DNA of 7,541 nucleotides from Candidatus Heimdallarchaeota archaeon AB_125 (GCA_001940755.1 MEHH01000131.1:1-7541), one strand, 5' to 3'. Positions 1 to 6,177 are shown, counted from the stretch's first letter. The notes: generated by a model from the letters alone, not told the origin. Translations and numbers: made by a program.

Positions 1-167
1 CTTAAATTCAGATAATTATTTGAACAAAGCATCAACAAATCTTTACCATCTACTCTAACTTTGGTTTCAGAAGGGGTTTCAAGTGTTCTATGGACCCATT
101 CTCTTCCTTCAGCTTGTATTTTTTGATATTCTTCTTTTAGAAATTTAGTTGGATTTCTTTTTGTCAT
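1..167 (-). CDS. Glycine C-acetyltransferase / 8-amino-7-oxononanoate synthase-like enzyme, N-terminal 55 residues (partial, runs off left edge)
   Basis: Reading the minus strand from an ATG at 167 gives 55 residues with no stop before the edge. The end of the fragment, VRVDGKDLLMLCSNNYLNL, matches the conserved N-terminal block of the alpha-oxoamine synthase family (KBL, BioF, HemA-type; usual form VxVDGxxxLNxCSNNYLGL). The preceding helix, with its EEY..IQAEGR pattern, also fits. These are PLP enzymes that condense an acyl-CoA with an amino acid; KBL makes 2-amino-3-ketobutyrate from glycine and acetyl-CoA in threonine turnover. The PLP lysine and the rest of the fold lie outside the window, so KBL cannot be separated from BioF, although the N-terminus resembles KBL slightly more. 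The gene is divergent from the ABC ATPase gene, with a 163-nt gap. The family call is firm; the exact substrate is not. Confidence 0.82.
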   Translation of the reverse strand, partial: MTKRNPTKFLKEEYQKIQAEGREWVHRTLETPSETKVRVDGKDLLMLCSNNYLNL

Positions 168-330
168 ATCAGCACTCTCATTCTCTAAAGTCTTATCAAA
201 CCATCTCTTTTTATTTTTTGTCCTTGATATCTAAATCACTGAAATCTAATTATAATTGGTTTTCTTGAGAAAAAAGCAGTTTCGGAAAATCTTTTTATAT
301 TTATCTTAATTATTCATCTCAAGTTATAAT
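168..330. other. Divergent intergenic region
   Basis: This 163-nt AT-rich gap separates two divergent genes. It holds a clear plus-strand BRE/TATA element at 286-303 (listed separately). On the minus strand, A/T-rich stretches near 205-217 and 249-258 could serve the KBL-like gene, but neither is distinctive. No small ORF with a recognisable product was seen. Confidence 0.5.
286..303 (+). promoter_or_regulatory. Archaeal BRE/TATA promoter for the ABC ATPase gene
   Basis: AAAAT at 286-290 followed by CTTTTTATAT at 291-300 has the form of an archaeal BRE plus TATA box. The element is nearly identical to the one in front of the hydrolase gene (1900-1917). Counting the usual distance from TATA to transcription start puts the RNA start near 323-325. 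That leaves only a few bases before the GTG at 331, or about 20 before the ATG at 343. Confidence 0.7.
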
Positions 331-1872
331 GTGTTGAGAACTATGGTTTCTGTAAAGTATGATAAAGTGAGTATCGCCTATGATGATTTTGTAGCAATAG
401 AAAATGTTACTCTTAATATTCCTGATGGGGAGATAACAACTTTGTTGGGTCCTTCAGGATGTGGAAAATCTACTCTTTTAAGAGCACTTGCTGGGTTTGT
501 TGAACCTTTTGAAGGAGAAATTTATCTTGGAGATAGAGAAGTTACATATCTTTCTCCACAAAAAAGAAATACTGCAATGATTTTCCAAAATTACGCTTTA
601 TGGCCTCATCTAACAATTTTCAAGAATGTAGAATATGGTCTGAAGTTAAGATTGAAACAAAAAATTGTTTTTACAACTGATATCTCCCTTAAAGGGATTA
701 TTGAGGGTCTAACTTTCAATAATTATGGAGCTTCGGATATACTTGCCAAGATGGCTGAAGAATTCAAAGAATTCATGATAGGTAAAGATGTAAAAGAGGT
801 TTGGTTATATACTCTTGAAGATATTCTTCCAGTTTTCAAGATCCCTGAAGATTTATCAAGTTTCAAACTGAAATACTCTTATAATTCTGTTTATAAAAAT
901 GCAAATTTCTTACTTGGAGCATTACAAAAGACCATTAGAACTTACTATGAGTTAGTCATAAAAGAGCTTCCTGAATGGATACCACCAAAACGAACTAAAT
1001 TTGAAAAAACTAAGATAAGGACTAATCCCGCTTTATACTTCTTCTGGTTAACTAAACCTTACTATTGGGTTAATAGAAAAGTAAAATACCTGGATGCAAA
1101 AGCAAAGATAGATCCTTCATTTAATTTTCGAAAACAAAAAGTAGAGGAAGTACTAGACATGGTGCATCTTGCTGATCAAGCAGAGAAGAATCCTACTGAA
1201 CTTTCTGGTGGTCAACAACAGCGAATTGCATTGGCTAGAAGTATAGTAGTTGAACCTGATATTCTTCTCTGTGACGAACCATTAAGCAATCTTGATGCTA
1301 AGCTGAGGAAGGAGTTAAGAACTGAGATTCGCTCTATTATTAAGAAAATTGGAATTACTTCAGTCTATGTAACTCATGATCAAGCAGAAGCACTTGCTAT
1401 TAGTGATAGAATAGCTGTAATGAATATTGGTTTCATTGAACAATATGGAACTCCATTAGAAGTTTTCACAGATCCAAGAACATTATTTGTTGCACAATTT
1501 ATTGGTAGCTCAAGTACTGTCTCTGGAAAAATAACTAAATCAAATGTTGTAGAACTTGAAGGTGGAGAAGAATTCAGAGTAATTACAAAAGAGAATCTTG
1601 CTACAGGCACTAAAGTTGATCTTGTTATAAGACCAGATAATATTTTAGTTGGTGAGAAGTCAGAGAGTAGTGTTGAGATCGAGATAAATACAATCGAATA
1701 TCTTGGTACTGAAGTCAAGATGACAGGTCTTCTAAAAGATGGTACAATGTTACTAGTAGATGTGCTTGAGCAAGCTGAAGAGTACGTTAAAAAGGAAGTA
1801 GGAGATAAGATACAAGTCAATATTCTTCCTGAAGAAATCTTCGTTTTTGTAGATAAAAAGAGAGTATACTAA
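331..1872 (+). CDS. MalK/PotA-type ABC transporter ATP-binding protein with a large insertion domain
   Basis: ATP-hydrolysing subunit of an importer of the CUT1/MOI type, acting at the cytoplasmic face of the membrane. All catalytic motifs are present: Walker A GPSGCGKST (40-48), Q-loop Gln86, signature LSGGQQQR (291-298), Walker B ILLCDEPLSNLDA (311-323) and H-loop VTHDQAEAL with His349. Residues about 396-507 form a TOBE-type regulatory domain, including the typical IRPDNI stretch. At 513 residues it is far longer than the usual 350-380. The excess is a block at about residues 108-265, between the Q-loop and the signature helix. The start is uncertain: GTG 331 or TTG 334 fits the promoter spacing, while ATG 343 gives the usual family N-terminus (MVSVKYDKVS). 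No Shine-Dalgarno is evident. No permease or binding-protein gene is in the window, so the substrate is unknown. Confidence 0.9.
   Translation: MLRTMVSVKYDKVSIAYDDFVAIENVTLNIPDGEITTLLGPSGCGKSTLLRALAGFVEPFEGEIYLGDREVTYLSPQKRNTAMIFQNYALWPHLTIFKNVEYGLKLRLKQKIVFTTDISLKGIIEGLTFNNYGASDILAKMAEEFKEFMIGKDVKEVWLYTLEDILPVFKIPEDLSSFKLKYSYNSVYKNANFLLGALQKTIRTYYELVIKELPEWIPPKRTKFEKTKIRTNPALYFFWLTKPYYWVNRKVKYLDAKAKIDPSFNFRKQKVEEVLDMVHLADQAEKNPTELSGGQQQRIALARSIVVEPDILLCDEPLSNLDAKLRKELRTEIRSIIKKIGITSVYVTHDQAEALAISDRIAVMNIGFIEQYGTPLEVFTDPRTLFVAQFIGSSSTVSGKITKSNVVELEGGEEFRVITKENLATGTKVDLVIRPDNILVGEKSESSVEIEINTIEYLGTEVKMTGLLKDGTMLLVDVLEQAEEYVKKEVGDKIQVNILPEEIFVFVDKKRVY
652..1125 (+). other. Insertion domain inside the ABC ATPase (residues about 108-265)
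   Basis: In MalK-like proteins the segment between GLKLR (after the Q-loop) and the helix before LSGGQ is about 10-15 residues. Here it is about 155 longer, and family homology resumes at about residue 268 with KQKVEEVLDMVHL. The insert reads in frame with no stop, has the same AT-rich composition as the rest of the gene, and is rich in Lys and aromatics (for example FFWLTKPYYWVNRK near 237-250). It lacks a Cys/Ser start or a terminal His-Asn pair, so it is not a recognisable intein. I do not recognise the domain. Boundaries are approximate, set by eye. Confidence 0.75.
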
Positions 1873-1899
1873 TACTCACCTTTCTTTTCTTATTTTGAT
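1873..1899 (+). terminator. Probable pyrimidine-rich archaeal terminator
   Basis: Directly after the TAA of the ABC ATPase gene, the plus strand has a T-rich run (TTTCTTTTCTTATTTT, 1881-1896) without a hairpin. This is the usual archaeal termination signal. It precedes the next promoter, suggesting the two genes are separate transcription units. Confidence 0.45.
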
Positions 1900-1917
1900 A
1901 AAATCTTTATATATATC
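1900..1917 (+). promoter_or_regulatory. Archaeal BRE/TATA promoter for the MBL-fold hydrolase gene
   Basis: AAAAT at 1900-1904 and CTTTATATATATC at 1905-1917 form a strong BRE/TATA. The first base of the BRE lies 42 nt from the ATG at 1942. The transcript should therefore start within a few bases of the start codon, giving a leaderless or near-leaderless mRNA. No Shine-Dalgarno is visible, consistent with this. Confidence 0.75.
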
Positions 1918-1941
1918 TAATTTAAGTTTTAATCGATTACT

Positions 1942-2622
1942 ATGTTTGAATATGAAGGAATCAAAATTCACTGGCTAGGACATGATGCTTTTCTAATTAA
2001 AGCTAAAGGAAAAAATATCTATATCGATCCTTACAAATTATCTAAAGCTGACTTACCAAAAGCTGACATTGTTATAAGCAGTCATGAACACTTTGATCAT
2101 TGTAATCCTGAAGCAATTAACCAAGTTTCATCTACTGAAACTATATTGATTGGACCATCAGTAGTTCAAGATATTTTTGATGAAAAAATTACTAGAAAGA
2201 TAGGGATGAAAGAGTTAAATCCAGGAGATTCATTTGAGATTGAAGGAATAAAGATTTCTGCCATACCTGCATACAACATCCACAGATTTAGAGATCCGGA
2301 AACAAAAACTCCTTTCCATCCTAAAGAATCTGGACACATAGGTCCAATAATAGATGTAGATGGTATAACAATATATCATGCAGGTGACGCTGATAAAATT
2401 CCAGAGATGGATGGTCTTAATCCAACTATTGCTCTAATTCCAATTTCAGGAACTTATGTAATGGATGTAGATGAAGCTGTAGAAGCTGCAAAGGCAATAA
2501 ATGCAAAAATTACTATCCCAATGCATATAGGTAGAGGAATAGGAAAACTCGAATTCATTGAAGAATTTAAGAATAAACTACCTGATCATGAAATAGTAGC
2601 TATGGAATTAGAAGAAGATTAG
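1942..2622 (+). CDS. Metallo-beta-lactamase-fold metal-dependent hydrolase (Lactamase_B_3 / UPF0173-like)
   Basis: A soluble 226-residue protein with the complete metal-binding pattern of the MBL fold. The HxHxDH motif is SHEHFDH (His48, His50, Asp52, His53), with further candidate ligands His114, His146 with Asp149 (YHAGDAD), and His195 (PMHIG). The N-terminal IHWLGHDAFLI and the strand GITIYHAGD are typical of the UlaG/UPF0173-like branch, which contains lactonases, phosphodiesterases and many uncharacterised enzymes. Length is normal for a single-domain member. It has its own promoter and ends 7 nt before the stop of the convergent deacylase gene. No signal peptide or membrane segment is present, so it is cytoplasmic. 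The fold is certain; the substrate cannot be read from sequence, and neighbours give no firm clue. Confidence 0.88.
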   Translation: MFEYEGIKIHWLGHDAFLIKAKGKNIYIDPYKLSKADLPKADIVISSHEHFDHCNPEAINQVSSTETILIGPSVVQDIFDEKITRKIGMKELNPGDSFEIEGIKISAIPAYNIHRFRDPETKTPFHPKESGHIGPIIDVDGITIYHAGDADKIPEMDGLNPTIALIPISGTYVMDVDEAVEAAKAINAKITIPMHIGRGIGKLEFIEEFKNKLPDHEIVAMELEED

Positions 2623-2629
2623 AATATAT

Positions 2630-3760
2630 CTAATCCTTTTTTTCCTCTTTTTTCTCATATTCCCAAGGTAGAATCACATCTATAGTATTATCAACTAAGA
2701 AAACTGCTATTTCTTGATTTGGATAACATCTGATGTCATCCCACATACCTAGAATTGTACCATATCCTGGAGCAAGTATTGTTTCTTTGATTTTGCCAAA
2801 GATATCTCTAACTTCAAAAATGGGAGTGTCTTTTTCAACAACTTCCCCTGCTTTGATAAGAGGAACAAAGAAACCAGAGAAAGAAGTTCTAATTGCAACT
2901 TCTCTCCACATCTTCTCATCTAAGACTGGAAAACTAGTAATTTTTTCGAGTTCTCCTTCAAGATTCCCTGTATATTTTAATGCATTGAACACCCCTATCT
3001 TGGCACTATTTACAATATCTATCTCAACATATCCAGATGCTCCTAATTCAACAGTAAAACCCGGTTTCCTACATTTATTCACAAAACTACCAGTTGTGGA
3101 TCTCTGAAGATTTTCTTTGAAATAGTACTTTGGTGGTCCTTCTAATACAAGTGTGAAACCAAAAGCTTCTACAAAATCCTTTGTTTTATCAAAGAGCTTC
3201 TGTGAATCTTCTTTCTGACCTTCAATTTTTTCATCATAATAAACTCTATCTAGGTAAGAGAAAGGAAGTGAACGTATTGCATGACAATGTAGATCAATGA
3301 AGTAATCTACTTTGTCAAAAATCTCTGCAAATTTAGTATAGAAGATTTCTTGCACATTTGGGTAATTTTCAGGATCAAGATTTTCATCAAATGGATCTTC
3401 ATATTTCAGTTCAGGCTTCTTCTTAGGTTTTGGGTCTGGCCAGAGTCTATTTGGATCTTTGTTTACATAAAGTGGAGTTCTAGTCATTACTAATAATCCA
3501 GCAGGATTCAAAGACGGTATAATAATTACAATTCCTTTGACTTGAGTTGGATTAATTTCCTGAATAACTTCTTGAAGAGTAACCAATCCATGAAGTTCAT
3601 CTCCATGAATATTGCCAGTTAATAGGAAAGTAGGTCCTTCTTCAACGCCTTCAATTATACAAATAGGTAATCTTTCTTTAGTACCATGTGGGTATTCCAA
3701 CATGTCAATATGACCAAATACTTTCTCTCCCTTTTTGCTTTGAATATCAAAAATCTCCAT
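2630..3760 (-). CDS. Succinylglutamate desuccinylase / aspartoacylase family zinc deacylase
   Basis: 376 residues with the M14-like AstE/AspA fold. Zinc ligands are seen in GNIHGDE (His52, Glu55) and DLHCH (His158). NPAG (85-88) and DPNRLWP (102-108, with the substrate-binding Arg105) are the usual family motifs. Glu238 in FTVELGASG is the likely catalytic Glu. Residues about 288-356 form the C-terminal beta domain (VPLIKAGEVVEKDTPIFEV, then PGYGTILG). The family hydrolyses N-acyl amino acids or related amides in the cytoplasm; the specific substrate is not readable. Odd features are an acidic/proline loop at about 108-137 after the Arg motif and a charged tail, EYEKKEEKKD. The ATG at 3760 sits 41 nt from a BRE/TATA, so the mRNA is probably leaderless. 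The gene is transcribed in the same direction as the upstream transporter, across a 103-nt gap. Confidence 0.88.
   Translation of the reverse strand: MEIFDIQSKKGEKVFGHIDMLEYPHGTKERLPICIIEGVEEGPTFLLTGNIHGDELHGLVTLQEVIQEINPTQVKGIVIIIPSLNPAGLLVMTRTPLYVNKDPNRLWPDPKPKKKPELKYEDPFDENLDPENYPNVQEIFYTKFAEIFDKVDYFIDLHCHAIRSLPFSYLDRVYYDEKIEGQKEDSQKLFDKTKDFVEAFGFTLVLEGPPKYYFKENLQRSTTGSFVNKCRKPGFTVELGASGYVEIDIVNSAKIGVFNALKYTGNLEGELEKITSFPVLDEKMWREVAIRTSFSGFFVPLIKAGEVVEKDTPIFEVRDIFGKIKETILAPGYGTILGMWDDIRCYPNQEIAVFLVDNTIDVILPWEYEKKEEKKD
2637..2653 (+). terminator. Candidate terminator of the hydrolase gene, lying inside the convergent gene
   Basis: Two T-runs (7 T at 2637-2643 and 6 T at 2648-2653) follow the hydrolase stop on the plus strand. 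They overlap the last codons of the minus-strand deacylase gene, where the same bases encode its Lys/Glu-rich tail (KKEEKKD). Confidence 0.4.
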
Positions 3761-3787
3761 TTCAATTCAATTTCCAGAAATCTTGAA

Positions 3788-3801
3788 GCTTTATAGATTT
3801 T
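3788..3801 (-). promoter_or_regulatory. BRE/TATA-like promoter for the deacylase gene
   Basis: Read on the minus strand, AAAATCTATAAAGC begins 41 nt before the ATG at 3760, the same spacing as the hydrolase promoter (42 nt). The TATA core (CTATAAAG) is weaker than the two plus-strand examples. It implies the deacylase can be transcribed independently of the transporter unit. Confidence 0.55.
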
Positions 3802-3863
3802 TCTCAAAGGAAATGTAAAGACAAAAATGTTTCGGATATTCTTCTATCCCTTTTTTTGTATTA
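3802..3863 (-). terminator. Probable T-rich terminator after the transporter gene
   Basis: On the minus strand after the TAA at 3866-3864, the run CATTTTTGTCTTTACATTT (opposite about 3812-3830) is T-rich and hairpin-free. It lies just before the deacylase promoter. This is compatible with termination of the RAM/transporter transcript. Confidence 0.35.
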
Positions 3864-5153
3864 TTATTCAAATTCTTTCATTATTTGAAAAGTTATAACA
3901 TCATCAATCCAAGATAATTTAGCAATTGATTTCTCTACCAGACTGAATGCTTTACCAATACTCCTCATTTTGATGTTGATGAGTAAATCATACTTTCCTG
4001 TAATAAAAGAAACACTCTCTATTCCTTTCATTTTTGTTAACTCCTCAACATTAATGGCAAATCCCTGTTTTGCTTTCACTAAGAGAATACTCTTAGTTTC
4101 TGATAGCGCTAAAGCGATAACTCCAATTATAATCAAAAGTGATCCTGAAAGTTTTAGTACCACATCAAGCATGAGATTTTCAGCTCCGAAACCAAAAATC
4201 TCTGGAAGCCAGATACTGGCTAAACCCAGTATTGGAAAGGTGGTAACAACACTTACGCTACTTAAAGCTCTTACAATAGACATTTTACCCATAGTGAGTG
4301 CTCTTGTATAGAATACTATTGAGATGAAAGCAAGTAACATTGAAACAATGACAGGAAAAAGTGCAATTTTCCAAGAATTACTAACTTCTACAAATCCTCC
4401 ATTGGAGAGAGCTGGTGCAGCAGCTATCGTTTGTCCAATTGTTATAATTAACATTGTCCAAATTCGTAGATTAATCGAGTCATACAATTTTCCTTCTCTG
4501 TTTTTGGTTGTTAGAGCTTTTTTCTGGAAATAGATATAGAATGCTGAAAATAGAGAAAATGGTACCATTATTAGTACAACATCTATCAAGAAATCAGTAA
4601 AAGAACCATTTCCACCAACGCTTGAAATTGATGCAATAATCACTCCAAAAGCAATCATAGCAATTGATTGAATTTCAACTATGACTGGCTTTTCTCTATC
4701 AGAAATTGCATCTCCAATTAATAGATATATTAGTACAAATTGACTAAATGGCATAATAACAGAAGATCCTTTTCGGTTCAGTAAATAGAAATATAAAATC
4801 GTAGAACCTGTAGCGAAAAGACCAGCTAGTAGAGTGTATAATGCAACTTTTCCTCTAGGTAATTTTAATCTCTGAAAATTCCCATCCAATTTGTAACCTA
4901 AATTGAATTTCCTTCCAGTTCTTGTTTTTCCTTTCCTAGGTATATGAAGAAATAGAACAAGAATAAAAGTTACAATGAAACCAACGACCATTTCAAAAGC
5001 TCCAAAAACAAACGGATCTGTAATTAGCTTAAAATTTACAAAATCATCCAATACAACATAGATACTTGTAATTATACCACTTGCTAATGCAAGTGAATAG
5101 AAAGTGCTTTTCTTTCTAAATCTACTTACAGGTCGATTTTCTGGAGCTGGCAT
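3864..5153 (-). CDS. EamA/DMT-type 10-TM transporter with C-terminal Lrp/AsnC ligand-binding (RAM) domain
   Basis: 429 residues. By eye, ten hydrophobic segments: about 16-38, 47-70, 102-124, 130-149, 158-179, 186-209, 229-250, 261-283, 293-316 and 329-350. This is the two-times-five layout of drug/metabolite transporters. EamA-like patterns end each half: FSQFVLIYLLIGD before TM5, and YTRALTMGKMSIVRALSSVS before TM9. A basic loop lies at 71-101. Residues about 353-429 are a soluble RAM domain with the beta-alpha-beta-beta-alpha-beta order and the TGKYDLL turn (385-391) where amino acids bind in Lrp proteins. There is no HTH, so it does not bind DNA. Inference: an amino-acid or metabolite permease gated by a cytoplasmic sensor. 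The start ATG is 4 nt past the stop of the free RAM gene, with only a weak GAGTGA upstream, so the two are probably co-translated. The transported substrate is unknown. Confidence 0.85.
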   Translation of the reverse strand: MPAPENRPVSRFRKKSTFYSLALASGIITSIYVVLDDFVNFKLITDPFVFGAFEMVVGFIVTFILVLFLHIPRKGKTRTGRKFNLGYKLDGNFQRLKLPRGKVALYTLLAGLFATGSTILYFYLLNRKGSSVIMPFSQFVLIYLLIGDAISDREKPVIVEIQSIAMIAFGVIIASISSVGGNGSFTDFLIDVVLIMVPFSLFSAFYIYFQKKALTTKNREGKLYDSINLRIWTMLIITIGQTIAAAPALSNGGFVEVSNSWKIALFPVIVSMLLAFISIVFYTRALTMGKMSIVRALSSVSVVTTFPILGLASIWLPEIFGFGAENLMLDVVLKLSGSLLIIIGVIALALSETKSILLVKAKQGFAINVEELTKMKGIESVSFITGKYDLLINIKMRSIGKAFSLVEKSIAKLSWIDDVITFQIMKEFE

Positions 5154-5157
5154 TGTG

Positions 5158-5406
5158 TCACTCTTTAAGTACTTCTTTTTCTATTACAGCAGTTTGGGTT
5201 TCAGTAATTCCTTCTATTAAATGAATGTGTTCAGTTGTTACTTGGAAAAGTTCTTCCAAATCATCAACGATAATTCTAGTTACGATATCATACTCCCCTG
5301 TGACTACTGCAACGTTTACGATGTTAGGAATTGCTCTTAAAGCATTAATCACATCTTGCGTTTTTCCCAAATCAACAGTAAAGAAGATATAAGCTGATAC
5401 AGTCAT
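5158..5406 (-). CDS. Stand-alone Lrp/AsnC ligand-binding (RAM/ACT-like) domain protein
   Basis: 82 residues that are just the effector domain of Lrp/AsnC regulators. Strand 1 is AYIFFTVD, helix 1 TQDVINALRAIP, strands 2 and 3 are VNVAVVTGEYDIVTRI with the TGEYD ligand turn at 36-40, then helix 2 and a last strand QTAVIEKEV. No HTH is present, as in known archaeal stand-alone RAM proteins of about 75-80 residues, which assemble into dimers and rings and bind amino acids. It aligns end to end with the domain fused to the next gene. The stop is 4 nt before that gene's ATG, so the two are tightly linked. Caveat: its ATG lies exactly at the composition break and dph5 truncation. An HTH-bearing N-terminus lost at that junction cannot be excluded, though the length fits a complete stand-alone protein. 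Confidence 0.8.
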   Translation of the reverse strand: MTVSAYIFFTVDLGKTQDVINALRAIPNIVNVAVVTGEYDIVTRIIVDDLEELFQVTTEHIHLIEGITETQTAVIEKEVLKE

Positions 5407-6112
5407 AGGTTATCATATTTTCCACATAGCCTGCTTTGACTATGGGCGTCTTTGAACCTGCTCTTGCGATACCTACGACCAATGTATCTCGGCGGATCAC
5501 TTGACTTCGTTTTCGCTTTTCCACAGCCAAAAGTGTCTCTAGTCCATCCTTCACCGTCATGTACCTCTTCTCATCTGCTCTGATGTCAAGGAAACATAGT
5601 GTGTGAAGTCCCCTCTTTCTGTTTTCACCGATTACTCTGTAAGGAGTTTCAGAAATGAATCCGTTTTCAGGAAACGGTATGGTCACACTTCTTCCATACT
5701 TGTAGTTTTGTAAGCCTGACAAGCCGATGACCGCTGAAATGATAGATGCTCCATGTATGATACGGGTTTTTATTCCCTGTCCTTCCGCGCGAATTCGCAA
5801 GTCTACATGGGTCGTTGCGATTAGAGGGTCCCCCGGAACCAGCAAAACCGTTTTTCCCTTCTTTGCCTGCTGTAAAATCGCCCCTCCCTCTTCTTCCTCC
5901 AAAACTCGCCTCGAAACAATTGAAATCTTTTTTCCAACGAGCTTTTCAAGCCTTTGAACAGACAGCCCAGGCATTAGACTAGTGTAGAGTTCTGCAAAAA
6001 TAGCATCTGCCTCTTTTATTTCTTCAACTCCATGAAGCGAAATGTCCTTCTCATCACACAGACCTAGGCCAACGAAGATAAGCTCGCCCAATTTGTTCAA
6101 CTCTCTAGCCAA
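5372..6112 (-). CDS. dph5: Diphthine synthase (diphthamide methyltransferase), 3'-truncated
   Basis: SAM-dependent methyltransferase that methylates the modified histidine of elongation factor 2 during diphthamide synthesis; specific to archaea and eukaryotes. Family motifs are clear: LIFVGLGLCDEKDISL (11-26), AELYTS (40-45), VPGDPLIATTHVDL (92-105) and IIHGASIISAVIGLSGLQNY (118-137), followed by KYGRSVTIPFP. Homology continues to AGYVENMITYD (227-237), where the family normally goes on with a DFG..PH..I.PGKLHF-type tail of about 25 residues. Here nine unrelated residues (CISLYLLYC) and a stop follow, read out of frame through the RAM gene. The native end is therefore missing at about 5406. 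The start is uncertain: TTG at 6112 (a TTGGCT start), or TTG at 6091, which gives an N-terminus closer to the family (LGELIFVGLG). Codon use is less AT-biased than in genes to the left. Confidence 0.9.
   Translation of the reverse strand: MARELNKLGELIFVGLGLCDEKDISLHGVEEIKEADAIFAELYTSLMPGLSVQRLEKLVGKKISIVSRRVLEEEEGGAILQQAKKGKTVLLVPGDPLIATTHVDLRIRAEGQGIKTRIIHGASIISAVIGLSGLQNYKYGRSVTIPFPENGFISETPYRVIGENRKRGLHTLCFLDIRADEKRYMTVKDGLETLLAVEKRKRSQVIRRDTLVVGIARAGSKTPIVKAGYVENMITYDCISLYLLYC
5400..5410. other. Composition and gene-content junction (possible chimera or rearrangement breakpoint)
   Basis: On the minus strand, dph5 homology stops at the Tyr-Asp codons (TATGAC), which overlap the ATGACT that opens the RAM gene. 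To the left the DNA is AT-rich with rare CpG; to the right G+C and CpG rise. Loss of a conserved C-terminus and a composition step at the same point mark a join of two sequences. Whether it is biological or an assembly artefact cannot be told from the sequence alone. Confidence 0.65.
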
Positions 6113-6177
6113 TTTACGTTACTGTGACAACGAAAGATATTAGGCTAACCATACACAAATCACAAAGATGCATATGT
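6113..6177. promoter_or_regulatory. Divergent intergenic region between dph5 and tRNA-Lys
   Basis: The only TATA-like element is GATATTA near 6136-6142. Read on the minus strand (TAATATC) it lies about 29 nt from the TTG at 6112. Read on the plus strand, preceded by CGAAA, it lies about 38 nt before the tRNA. It could serve one or both directions, but it is weak. Confidence 0.3.

Noticed and set aside
652..1125. Intein in the ABC ATPase
   Set aside because: The insert does not begin with Cys or Ser or end with His-Asn, is not placed in a catalytic motif, and shows no block A/B pattern or homing endonuclease motif.
1380..1820. 146-codon open frame on the minus strand
   Set aside because: It lies antisense to the H-loop and TOBE part of the ABC ATPase. 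The translation is Ser/Thr/Ile-rich with no motif, typical of a shadow of the real gene.
2733..3107. 124-codon open frame on the plus strand
   Set aside because: Antisense to the C-terminal half of the zinc deacylase, which has clear family motifs. The opposing translation shows no domain.
3970..4533. Two plus-strand open frames opposite the transporter
   Set aside because: They are reverse readings of membrane-segment codons; the hydrophobic composition is a by-product of the real minus-strand gene.
5727..5957. 76-codon plus-strand frame opposite dph5
   Set aside because: It overlaps the conserved GDP and SAM-binding part of dph5 in antisense and has no recognisable features.
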